DNA from: a virus
Strand: one strand, 5' to 3'
Length of the DNA stretch: 35,541 nucleotides
IMG/VR virus record: IMGVR_UViG_3300031280_000008
Location: 1-35,541 of that record
Shown here one piece after another: positions 29,908 to 35,541 of the stretch. A program made the translations under genes and the position numbers. The notes below the pieces were generated by a model. The model saw nothing but the letters and a program-made list of their open reading frames with translations. It was not told the DNA's origin and did no database searches. Position 1 is the stretch's first letter. The number at the start of each line of letters is the position of its first letter.

Positions 29908-30459
29908 ATGAATATCAGCTTTAAGACAGAAGAACAAACATATAAAATGATCAACGTGATCAAGAAGAGCGGCCCTGGCGGCAAGTCTTTTATTGAGGCT
30001 GGTGTGCTCTTCAATCAAAAAGTGTTGACGGCCTGTGGCAAAATTCATGCAGCACTATTGCAGTTGTCAGACGAGGAAGCTGAGAAGTTTAAGTCCGATA
30101 ACAAAGAATTCTTCGACGGCTTTGCCTGGGTATACTACATGGATTGGAAGAAACAAAAAGCCAAAAGCTGTGCTCATCTGCTGGATGTATATAGTATGCT
30201 AAATGTCAAGCTGGGCATTCAAGATTTTGTTGGTGAGACATTCTACGCGGGCATACCCTTGACGACGGCTGCGGAAGTCAACGAAGCAATCCAAACTTGT
30301 CAAGTAGCCGAAGATGGGGTGACACCGATTGGCCCAGAAGACGCGGGTTTGATCATGCGAAGATCGGGATCGACGGCCAATTACATAAGACCGATAAATA
30401 TGGCGAATTCGAGCCCTGGTCTGATAACAATGACATCTACAGCGACGGCACAGGCGTAA
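29908..30459 (+). CDS. Unknown protein; 3' end probably out of frame
   Basis: 183 residues as read. ATG follows GAGAGGATG. Residues 1-145 look like genuine protein (helical, VLTACGKIHAALLQLSDEEA, FAWVYYMDWKKQKAKSC). From about residue 147 the composition turns to Ser/Thr/Arg-rich low-quality text, while the -1 frame from the same point reads as a good protein to 30590. The switch coincides with G GGT TTG at 30345-30351, a canonical X XXY YYZ slippery heptamer in the zero frame. Either a programmed -1 frameshift or a one-base error. Confidence 0.65.
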   Translation: MNISFKTEEQTYKMINVIKKSGPGGKSFIEAGVLFNQKVLTACGKIHAALLQLSDEEAEKFKSDNKEFFDGFAWVYYMDWKKQKAKSCAHLLDVYSMLNVKLGIQDFVGETFYAGIPLTTAAEVNEAIQTCQVAEDGVTPIGPEDAGLIMRRSGSTANYIRPINMANSSPGLITMTSTATAQA

Positions 30460-30590
30460 CCAAGGCGGAGATGGACGCCATAATTGAGGCTGAGAACAAG
30501 ACCGATACTCCGTGCGTGACTTGTAAATGGACGACGTTAGGTTGTGCCAGTCAGTGCGATGAAGGCTGCGGAGCACACGAAAAAATATGA
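30345..30590 (+). other. -1 frame extension of the 29908 gene
   Basis: From the slippery site this frame reads GFDHAKIGIDGQLHKTDKYG, then EFEPWSDNNDIYSDGTGVTK and a Cys-rich end (CVTCKWTTLGCASQC, CDEGCG), stopping at 30590. No ATG with a ribosome binding site opens this frame before 30471. Joined to the upstream gene it gives a protein of about 227 residues with a C-terminal zinc-binding segment. If it is separate, a short gene could start at ATG 30471. Confidence 0.55.
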
Positions 30591-30736
30591 TCCTAATAGT
30601 TTTAATATTTTGTTGTTTGTATCGCTCTGATATACCCTATCCGACGACATGGGTTTTAATTAGAACGCGTATATTAACCCCGTGGCGTTCAGCAAGGCGG
30701 GCCGGTCTTGCACGCTGCGTCTGTGGTTGGGGATGA
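30587..30736 (+). CDS. 49-residue hydrophobic peptide, possible
   Basis: ATG 30587 overlaps the stop at 30588-30590 in the ATGA arrangement used throughout this genome. The N-terminus MILIVLIFCCLY is a likely membrane segment; the rest is Arg-rich (RTRILTPWRSARRAGLARC). The DNA of the second half is GC-rich and can form a hairpin (GCAAG...CTTGC), so this stretch may instead be untranslated. Confidence 0.35.
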   Translation: MILIVLIFCCLYRSDIPYPTTWVLIRTRILTPWRSARRAGLARCVCGWG

Positions 30737-30782
30737 ACAGGTCACGATCCCGCTCGTCGGCGGAAATTTATTTGAGAATTAA

Positions 30783-30811
30783 TTTGCATCTCGGCGATTC
30801 TGTTGTATACT
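30783..30811 (+). promoter_or_regulatory. Phage promoter family, copy d
   Basis: TTTGCA at 30783-30788, 17-bp spacer, TATACT at 30806-30811, then TTAAGTAGTGCGAG. The upstream bases GAGAATTAA and the spacer start TCTCGG are shared with copy f. Confidence 0.85.
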
Positions 30812-30849
30812 TTAAGTAGTGCGAGACAGAATTATTGAGGAGATTAAAA

Positions 30850-31455
30850 ATGCGAATTGACACTGTAGAAACCAAAGTTTACAAACTCGGCGAATTATCG
30901 GACGATGCAAAGCAGGCGGCAATTGACAAACTGCGAGAAAGCTGTCACGATTATGAGTGGTGGGAATACATCTATGAAGACGCCAAGGAAATCGGCAAGC
31001 TCATAGGTATTGACATCACCAATATTTACTTCTCCGGCTTTTCGTCAAAAGGCGACGGTGCCTGCTTTGAAGGTAGCTACGAATATAATAAAAATAGTGT
31101 TGCTCTTGTCAAGGAATACGCTCCCAAAGATGAAGAGCTTCACCGGATCGTTTCTGAGTTAGCTGCTCACCAGCGGAAACGTCTCTATCAAATCCGTGCT
31201 TCCGTCAAGCATTCCGGACACTATCAGCACCGGTTCTGCACTAATATTAGCGTCGACTTTGAAAGCTGGTTTGGTGGTGACTCCTATGATAGCGAAGTTG
31301 AAGCCGACGTGATCGAGCTGCTGCGGGATTATATGTACTGGATATACAAACAGTTGAACGCAGAAAGCGATTATATGATGAGCGACGAAGCGATTACAGA
31401 GACAATCGAAGCGAACGAATATGAGTTTACTATTGACGGTGAATTGTATTTATAG
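30850..31455 (+). CDS. Conserved phage protein, unknown function
   Basis: 201 residues from ATG 30850 after TTGAGGAG. It begins with LGELSDDAKQAAIDKLRES, then WWEYIYEDAKEIGKLIGIDI and IYFSGFSSKGDGACFEGSYE, a signature I recognise from many phage and plasmid proteins annotated only as hypothetical or as TA-related. The middle has HSGHYQHRF (His-rich). The C-terminus is acidic and helical. It is the single large gene behind promoter d. No function claimed. Confidence 0.75.
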   Translation: MRIDTVETKVYKLGELSDDAKQAAIDKLRESCHDYEWWEYIYEDAKEIGKLIGIDITNIYFSGFSSKGDGACFEGSYEYNKNSVALVKEYAPKDEELHRIVSELAAHQRKRLYQIRASVKHSGHYQHRFCTNISVDFESWFGGDSYDSEVEADVIELLRDYMYWIYKQLNAESDYMMSDEAITETIEANEYEFTIDGELYL

Positions 31456-31465
31456 TAGGGGTGAC

Positions 31466-31645
31466 ATGCTAACTAAGAAGACCGACAAAATTCAATGGTA
31501 TAATATCAGGAAACGCGGTGAACGCGGCTGGACGACTTACGAGCTGACAGATGGACAAGCTAACAATCTAAAGTCTTGTTATGAGAAGACAGGCCCACAT
31601 AAATCGCTGATTGTTTGCATGATAAAAGCTAATGAGGGGAAGTGA
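31466..31645 (+). CDS. 59-residue basic protein, unknown
   Basis: ATG 31466 follows TAGGGGTGAC. Sequence is basic with YNIRKRGERGWTTYELTDG, a beta-hairpin-like stretch, and a helix with HKSLIVCMIKANEGK. Stop is followed by another GTGACATG context at 31647, which opens only 17 codons. No family recognised. Confidence 0.6.
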   Translation: MLTKKTDKIQWYNIRKRGERGWTTYELTDGQANNLKSCYEKTGPHKSLIVCMIKANEGK

Positions 31646-31771
31646 CATGGAAAGCGGGTCTGGGCAATGGTGGCGGTTACAGATTTTGAAACCAAGGTGA
31701 GACCTGAATCGCAGGGCGGCAAGTGGCTGCTGGCCCAGAAGATGGTTATTTTGAAAATATTATAATTTCTA
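31646..31771 (+). other. Short gap, no convincing gene
   Basis: Holds a GTGACATG-started frame of 17 codons (31647) and an ATG at 31667 opening 32 codons (ends TAA 31765). Neither has independent support; it could be the remnant of a deleted gene, because the start motif GGGGAAGTGACATG is intact but the frame ends quickly. Confidence 0.4.
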
Positions 31772-31800
31772 TTTGCATCTGCTGGATTCTGTTGTATACT
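31772..31800 (+). promoter_or_regulatory. Phage promoter family, copy e
   Basis: TTTGCA at 31772-31777, 17-bp spacer, TATACT at 31795-31800, then TTAAGTAGTGAGAG. Leader to ATG 31842 about 35 nt. Confidence 0.85.
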
Positions 31801-31841
31801 TTAAGTAGTGAGAGAGAAAGTTAAAATTGAGGAGATTGAAA

Positions 31842-32213
31842 ATGGCAGAATTTGTAGAAGGCAGATTAAACGGTGATTACGGTGAAAAGATGGTGGCTTT
31901 GGCCCAGAAGATCGAGGAGCAGACCCAGCAGCGGCTGCGGGATGACGATCTGGCTTGTCAAGCAAATTTAGATAACGCCAAAACATATATCAGGATCGGC
32001 AAGAAGTATGATAAGATCGACATCGGCGGTTCCGGAAAACTCATGGTCGAACGCGAGACCGGAAACATCTTCGGGATCAAGGCTTACGGCAAAATCCACC
32101 GAGGTCATTTTTTTGGCACCCTGGACACTATCGACGATTGGTACTGGGGCGAATACCGTCCGATAACCGTCGAGCAGAATTCAAAGCGAATTCGGATCAG
32201 GTTCAAAGGATAA
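31842..32213 (+). CDS. Conserved phage protein, unknown function
   Basis: 123 residues from ATG 31842 after GAGGAG. N-terminal helix (EKMVALAQKIEEQTQQRL), then a beta domain: KKYDKIDIGGSGKLMVERET, GNIFGIKAYGKIHRGHFFGT and LDTIDDWYWGEYRP. This second part matches a small protein common in phages and annotated hypothetical. Possibly a nucleotide- or nucleic-acid-binding beta barrel; unproven. It is the only gene between promoters e and f. Confidence 0.75.
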   Translation: MAEFVEGRLNGDYGEKMVALAQKIEEQTQQRLRDDDLACQANLDNAKTYIRIGKKYDKIDIGGSGKLMVERETGNIFGIKAYGKIHRGHFFGTLDTIDDWYWGEYRPITVEQNSKRIRIRFKG

Positions 32214-32228
32214 TTTTCTGAGAATTAA

Positions 32229-32257
32229 TTTGCATCTCGGTCAATCTGTTGTATACT
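32229..32257 (+). promoter_or_regulatory. Phage promoter family, copy f
   Basis: TTTGCA at 32229-32234, 17-bp spacer, TATACT at 32252-32257, then TTAAGTAGTGAGGAG, in which the conserved downstream box runs directly into the ribosome binding site of the next gene. Confidence 0.85.
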
Positions 32258-32279
32258 TTAAGTAGTGAGGAGATTAAAA

Positions 32280-32441
32280 ATGGATTCAGATAAAAGACCT
32301 GTAAGATATTTGGAATGTGGTTGCTGTGGTTATTTTCACAAAGAAAGTTTTACTGGCGATTGTAGAAATGACGATGCACGATATGGTCTTGATGATCTGG
32401 ACGGTGTTGATATAGATTTAATTATAGCCCTGGAGAATTAA
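32280..32441 (+). CDS. 53-residue acidic zinc-knuckle protein
   Basis: ATG 32280 after GAGGAG and promoter f. ECGCCGYFHKESF-like start (C-x-C-C, His) then GDCRNDDARYGLDDLDGVDI, an acidic tail. The GDCRND segment is shared with small phage proteins of unknown role. Stop TAA is followed two bases later by the next ATG. Confidence 0.65.
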   Translation: MDSDKRPVRYLECGCCGYFHKESFTGDCRNDDARYGLDDLDGVDIDLIIALEN

Positions 32442-32443
32442 AA

Positions 32444-32773
32444 ATGTACGAATGTCAAGAGATAACAAAAAGTAGTCATCCTACCGAATGGGCTTTAATC
32501 CTAAAATGCTTTCCTAACTATCGCAAGCGTAAAGCTAATTTGATAATGACCGAACGGACTACAATGTATGGTCGATATTGGAGTGACGGATCAATCAGTC
32601 GCTATGCTATCGTGGCCCCTGGTGGGGAAATAACACAAGTACCAAATCGCAACGACTATCCGTTTACTACTCCGGACGAAGAAACCGATCTGACAGACGG
32701 CACGCAAGTTGTGCAGTGCGGTGTGTTCTGCGGAAAACCTGGACAGGCTTATTTATACAGGGGGCCAAAATGA
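32444..32773 (+). CDS. Unknown phage protein
   Basis: 109 residues, ATG after CTGGAG. It looks like a compact beta domain: MYGRYWSDGSISRYAIVAPG followed by a TQVPNRNDYPF turn; two Cys near the end (VQCGVFCGKPGQ). ATGA overlap with the next gene. No family recognised. Confidence 0.65.
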   Translation: MYECQEITKSSHPTEWALILKCFPNYRKRKANLIMTERTTMYGRYWSDGSISRYAIVAPGGEITQVPNRNDYPFTTPDEETDLTDGTQVVQCGVFCGKPGQAYLYRGPK

Positions 32774-33096
32774 ATCTGACATTTACAGAATACAGAAGCA
32801 AAGTATTGAAGACAATGTCCACGAAATTCGACATGAATTACATCGTCCGGATGCCAGGATTTTCGACTTGGCGATCAGATAACATCTGTGCGAATCACTG
32901 GAAGCTCGCTGTTGAAGTCTTTGAATGTGTGCTCGCGATGGAGCTGTACTATGTTGGCGAGCTTATGGTTCACCCGATCAAGTGTGATCAGTGCAATCAA
33001 AGCATGGCGGAAGAGGCTTATGTTCACGCGACGTGCAATAAGTGCCGTGTACATAATTTGGATAAGCTGGAAGCAAAAATGAGATCGAGGAAGTGA
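32770..33096 (+). CDS. Unknown protein with zinc knuckle
   Basis: 108 residues from ATG 32770 (overlapping the previous TGA); an earlier in-frame start lies in the previous gene. Helical N-terminal part (NHWKLAVEVFECVLAMELYY); C-terminal CDQCNQSM and CNKCRV pairs form a zinc ribbon; basic end. Stop is one base before the next ATG (TGACATG). Confidence 0.65.
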   Translation: MNLTFTEYRSKVLKTMSTKFDMNYIVRMPGFSTWRSDNICANHWKLAVEVFECVLAMELYYVGELMVHPIKCDQCNQSMAEEAYVHATCNKCRVHNLDKLEAKMRSRK

Positions 33097-33097
33097 C

Positions 33098-33574
33098 ATG
33101 GCTAAAAAAGAAATGCGATTTGCAGAGTATGAAGAGAGAATCCTTGGCTTGCCCAGTATCGTGCTGCGTTATATCATCAAAGACGCGAAGGAAGCAATGG
33201 AGCTTAATCCGGACAGTGAGAACAACAGCTATTACTCCGATGAGATTTTGCTTTGTAATCAGGAAATATCTCGGCGATTAAAACCGAAAAATAGACACGA
33301 ACGTTATGACGAATTTCATTCTACACTAACAGAGATCGCTGTTTGTCTAAAGAACGCCGGATATAGTAGTGGTGGTATGATCGACGATCTGAAAGACTTA
33401 ATCAATGACGCAAAACGACCTGCAACTGAGGAAGCTGAGGGTGTCGACTTTCATGCAAAGTATGAAGAGCTGGTTGAAGCGATTCTGCTATGGGCAAAGA
33501 CGCCTGGAAATCACGGCGGAAATCCTTATTGCCATAGCTTTATGAAATTGGTTCCCTGGAAGGATAGGAAGTGA
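33098..33574 (+). CDS. Conserved phage protein, unknown function
   Basis: 158 residues, ATG in the GAAGTGACATG context. FAEYEERILGLPSIVLRYII, then KDAKEAMELNPDSENNSYYS and DEILLCNQEISRR form a helical motif found in many phage hypothetical proteins. The C-terminal half is a helical domain (YEELVEAILLWAKTPGNHGG). No enzymatic residues evident. Confidence 0.7.
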   Translation: MAKKEMRFAEYEERILGLPSIVLRYIIKDAKEAMELNPDSENNSYYSDEILLCNQEISRRLKPKNRHERYDEFHSTLTEIAVCLKNAGYSSGGMIDDLKDLINDAKRPATEEAEGVDFHAKYEELVEAILLWAKTPGNHGGNPYCHSFMKLVPWKDRK

Positions 33575-33575
33575 C

Positions 33576-33986
33576 ATGAAAGAACGAACGCAAATATGGA
33601 CACAAGGTGACATTGCCGAAGTGAAGCAAGGCTGGGATTGTGCTGGCACTATATTTACTGTCCTGGGGCCTGCTGTATTTCTCAAACAGTGGTGGGTTCC
33701 TGTAGACGACATAGCAGAAGACGATCCGACGTTCTTCAAAGAAGCTGCGTTAACTTTGATCGAGCCCAAACGAGATGGTAGGAAAGCCGCAACCGGATCA
33801 GCGTTTCCTTATCGTTTGTCAAACGCGGCAAGAGATAGACTCATCGTGAATTTTCTTACAACTGGATCGAGCACACACAGCTCAGCGGGAATGTGTTTAG
33901 GTGTGCTGCTTGAATACTGTCATAAAAAGCAGATCAATTTCAGATTGATCAAAGTGAACCACGGTTATTTTTTGAGGAAGAGCTGA
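33576..33986 (+). CDS. Unknown protein with SH3-like N-terminus
   Basis: 136 residues. The N-terminal 50 residues (GDIAEVKQGWDCAGTIFTVL, FLKQWWVPVDD) resemble a small SH3-like barrel. The C-terminus is helical (GMCLGVLLEYCHKKQINFRL). ATG in the GAAGTGACATG context. No family recognised. Confidence 0.65.
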   Translation: MKERTQIWTQGDIAEVKQGWDCAGTIFTVLGPAVFLKQWWVPVDDIAEDDPTFFKEAALTLIEPKRDGRKAATGSAFPYRLSNAARDRLIVNFLTTGSSTHSSAGMCLGVLLEYCHKKQINFRLIKVNHGYFLRKS

Positions 33987-33987
33987 A

Positions 33988-34188
33988 ATGTGGAAATTAG
34001 TGTATATGACTAAGAAGTGGTACGCAGTGAAGTACGACTGCTCAGAAGATTTACTGCTGGAGATAGAGGATGCAGTCTTCGAGCATGTGAACCAAGGAAC
34101 AATCGTGGCCCTGGCTGACGATCTTGAGTGGTTCGCCGATGAGATGAGCCTTGATGTAAACGACATTATTCAAGTGGAGCGAGAGTGA
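33988..34188 (+). CDS. 66-residue acidic protein, unknown
   Basis: ATG follows GAGGAAGAGC. Beta strand start (WKLVYMTKKWYAVKYD) then acidic helices (EDLLLEIEDAVFEHV, LADDLEWFADEM). It ends one base before the next ATG. Acidic, DNA-mimic-like composition is possible but not specific. Confidence 0.6.
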   Translation: MWKLVYMTKKWYAVKYDCSEDLLLEIEDAVFEHVNQGTIVALADDLEWFADEMSLDVNDIIQVERE

Positions 34189-34189
34189 C

Positions 34190-34471
34190 ATGGATACAGT
34201 ATATAGAATATACACCGAAGCAACCGAAGTGATCCGGATTATGAATTACGTCGGCGAATACTTTGAAGGCTTTACTATGTTCGGCGGCACTGGGCATTGG
34301 CGGGGCCGTCGAGAAAACTGTCTTGTAATCGAGATCATCTGTCACGGTCATAGTGAAGACAGAGTCAAGGTCTTGAAGATTGCTTCCTGGATCAAATCAA
34401 CTTTCAAACAAGAATCTGTGGCTGTCACTGTATCACAAGTGAAAGTCTATGTTGTGGGGAAATCATTATGA
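34190..34471 (+). CDS. Unknown small protein
   Basis: 93 residues, ATG in GAGTGACATG. Contains FTMFGGTGHWRGRRENCLVI and a helical/beta C-terminus (VAVTVSQVKVYVVGKSL). The alternating alpha/beta pattern suggests a ferredoxin-like fold. Stop overlaps the next ATG. Confidence 0.65.
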   Translation: MDTVYRIYTEATEVIRIMNYVGEYFEGFTMFGGTGHWRGRRENCLVIEIICHGHSEDRVKVLKIASWIKSTFKQESVAVTVSQVKVYVVGKSL

Positions 34472-35106
34472 AGTATACACGATTCGAGCAGAAGACTATA
34501 GATAAAGATTATTTAAGAAGTCACGAATTATTTCATACGCTGGTTCGATGCCGGTGATGAAGCATTCGACGAAATGCTTGTACAACTCCACGTGCTGGCT
34601 TCCCACGGCGGCTACACTGGCTTCACTAATTGTGCGGCTCCGATGGTCATTGATCATCTGTTCCGGGAAAGCCTGGGACGTCATGGCGTCCTATTCTAAA
34701 GAAGAGCTGGTATAGTGGTGTTCCAGATGATGTAGATACGATCTATCCTACATTCAAAGACTCGTGGTTTACGTTCGCCAAGTGTCACTACCTACTAAAT
34801 AAACCGGAAGGCTACGAGCTATATTTACCTCACGAGAATCTGGTGCCTGCATTCCTGGGTGTAATGGCCGACATCATGGAGCAATTGAAGAGTGAATTTT
34901 CAATACCACTACTGGCAAACTATATTCAGTATTTTGTAATCGGCCATCCTTTTAAGGCAATCAACTTTTCAATCTGCATGGCTCAAGTGAATGCTTTGTT
35001 GTATTTGGCCGGATTTGATCCGATCTATCACGAACACCTGGACTTTGCTTGTTTCGTTTACGACTACTATCGTATTGAAGCAATCTTTAAGGAGCTGGTG
35101 ACATGA
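34468..35106 (+). pseudogene. Phage protein split by two compensating frameshifts
   Basis: ATG 34468 overlaps the preceding TGA, but its frame stops at 34557. Good protein text then continues in the +1 frame, YFIRWFDAGDEAFDEM and ASHGGYTGFTNCAAPMVIDH, open from 34517 to TAA 34697-34699. It then returns to the first frame, open after the TGA at 34651-34653: WRPILKKSWYSGVPDDVD onward through ELYLPHENLVPAFLGVMADI to TGA 35104-35106. Read as one, it is a protein of about 212 residues. Shifts lie near 34515-34540 (+1) and 34654-34690 (-1). A short local start at GTG 34843 would yield only the last 87 residues. Mutation or sequence error cannot be told apart here. Confidence 0.6.
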
Positions 35107-35345
35107 GACACGTACCAATCAACAAGGCACGGATCAGAGTAACCGCGAAAAGCCACCTGACAGATAAGCAATATTATGGCGGGCCTAATCTAACACCTAC
35201 AGACAACGCGACGATCAGCAATATTCTTTTGCTGTGCTTTGGCAACTATAAATTTGAAGTGCCGCCTGTTCAGTGGGGTTTTGAAGCCTGGGCCAACTAT
35301 ATTGGCTGGAAAGAGGCCCCGATCTCGAAAATAATTTCAGAATAA
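35103..35345 (+). CDS. 80-residue protein, unknown
   Basis: ATG follows GAGCTGGTGAC and overlaps the previous TGA. Basic start (RHVPINKARIRVTAKSHL), then helical aromatic-rich text (LLLCFGNYKFEVPPVQWGFE). No cysteine pair or TM helix. A promoter of the seven-copy family follows immediately. Confidence 0.6.
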   Translation: MRHVPINKARIRVTAKSHLTDKQYYGGPNLTPTDNATISNILLLCFGNYKFEVPPVQWGFEAWANYIGWKEAPISKIISE

Positions 35346-35346
35346 A

Positions 35347-35375
35347 TTTGCATTTTCCTGAATATGTGTTATACT
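35347..35375 (+). promoter_or_regulatory. Phage promoter family, copy g
   Basis: TTTGCA at 35347-35352, 17-bp spacer, TATACT at 35370-35375 with extended -10 (TGTTATACT), then TTAAGTATAGAGGAG, which merges with the ribosome binding site for ATG 35399. Confidence 0.85.
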
Positions 35376-35398
35376 TTAAGTATAGAGGAGAATGAAAA

Positions 35399-35541
35399 AT
35401 GACAAGAAAACAATTTGAGGCAATAGCAAAGATCATTAATACAGAGAGCTTTCCGAGGTGAAGACCAATTAGATCGAATTTCTAAGAAGCTGGCCGATTT
35501 GACTTTGGACGATTTATGAAAGCATGTGGAGTGCCTGATGA
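35399..35541 (+). pseudogene. Small phage protein, frame broken and cut by window end
   Basis: ATG 35399 opens MTRKQFEAIAKIINTESFPR and stops at 35461. The next frame gives FRGEDQLDRISKKLAD, and from 35501 the original frame gives DFGRFMKACGVPD to the window edge. Together these match a common small phage protein type that starts with RKxFEAIAKI and ends with RFxxACGV. The breaks look like one extra base near 35452 and one missing base in the T run near 35500. It follows promoter g. Confidence 0.5.

Noticed and set aside
31647-31700. 17-codon frame with a good start motif
   Set aside because: Too short and without recognisable features; probably a remnant or chance, noted only as a possible empty slot.
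1-35541. tRNA genes, CRISPR arrays, insertion sequences
   Set aside because: No GGTTCRANNCC-type T-arm with matching acceptor, no spaced direct repeats and no transposase-like frame were seen. tRNAs with unusual structure could be missed without a scan.

Overview
The window is a fragment of a tailed double-stranded DNA phage (Caudoviricetes). The tail genes resemble those of long non-contractile-tailed (siphovirus-type) phages. Every gene I can support is on the + strand. Genes are tightly packed, usually with ATGA, TAATG or TGACATG stop/start junctions, and most have GGAG-type ribosome binding sites. Two short proteins carry bacterial lipoprotein signals, which suggests a Gram-negative host (inference). 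I saw no tRNA, rRNA, CRISPR array, integrase or packaging genes.

Layout. (1) 1-4084: end of the tail module: a cut tail gene, a phage_BR0599-type protein and a large tail-hub/J-like protein. (2) 4085-9146: after a consensus sigma70-type promoter come a holin-like membrane protein, a dATP/dGTP diphosphohydrolase, a 5'(3')-deoxyribonucleotidase, an HTH plus calcineurin-like (T5 A1-like) phosphoesterase, a zinc-ribbon/SemiSWEET-like membrane protein, two small beta-rich proteins and a lipoprotein. (3) 9143-20414: the replication module: SNF2-family helicase split by an intein, a coiled-coil protein, a conserved phage protein in the position of an ssDNA-binding protein, RecD/Dda-like helicase, HNH protein, family A DNA polymerase with proofreading domain, ASCH-like protein, PD-(D/E)XK nuclease and a primase-SF3 helicase. 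(4) 20429-23141: an Ogr/Delta-like zinc finger, two unknowns, a NUMOD4-HNH endonuclease, then a lipoprotein and a membrane-anchored trypsin-like protease set off by strong hairpins. (5) 23142-35541: an accessory region of small genes driven by seven copies of a phage-specific promoter (TTTGCA, about 17 bp, TATACT, then AAGTAGTGAG). It includes a DUF3307 gene broken by an in-frame UGA, RtcB RNA ligase, a dUTPase fusion protein, ATP-dependent DNA ligase and many unknown proteins, often with CxxC zinc knuckles.

How the parts fit. The helicases, primase, polymerase, nucleases and ligase form a largely self-sufficient replication set. The deoxynucleotide phosphohydrolases and the dUTPase shape the nucleotide pool. 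RtcB probably repairs RNA cut by host defences. The least ordinary material is non-coding or recoding-like: the promoter family; a repeated AGTCCGATAA element associated with it; a hairpin with two mutually exclusive partners at 29672-29747; a leader of about 260 nt at 23270-23534 flanked by repeats; an in-frame UGA CUA in DUF3307; and a -1 slippery heptamer at 30345. Paired compensating frameshifts in the last 1.1 kb may be assembly errors and should be checked against reads before any biological reading.
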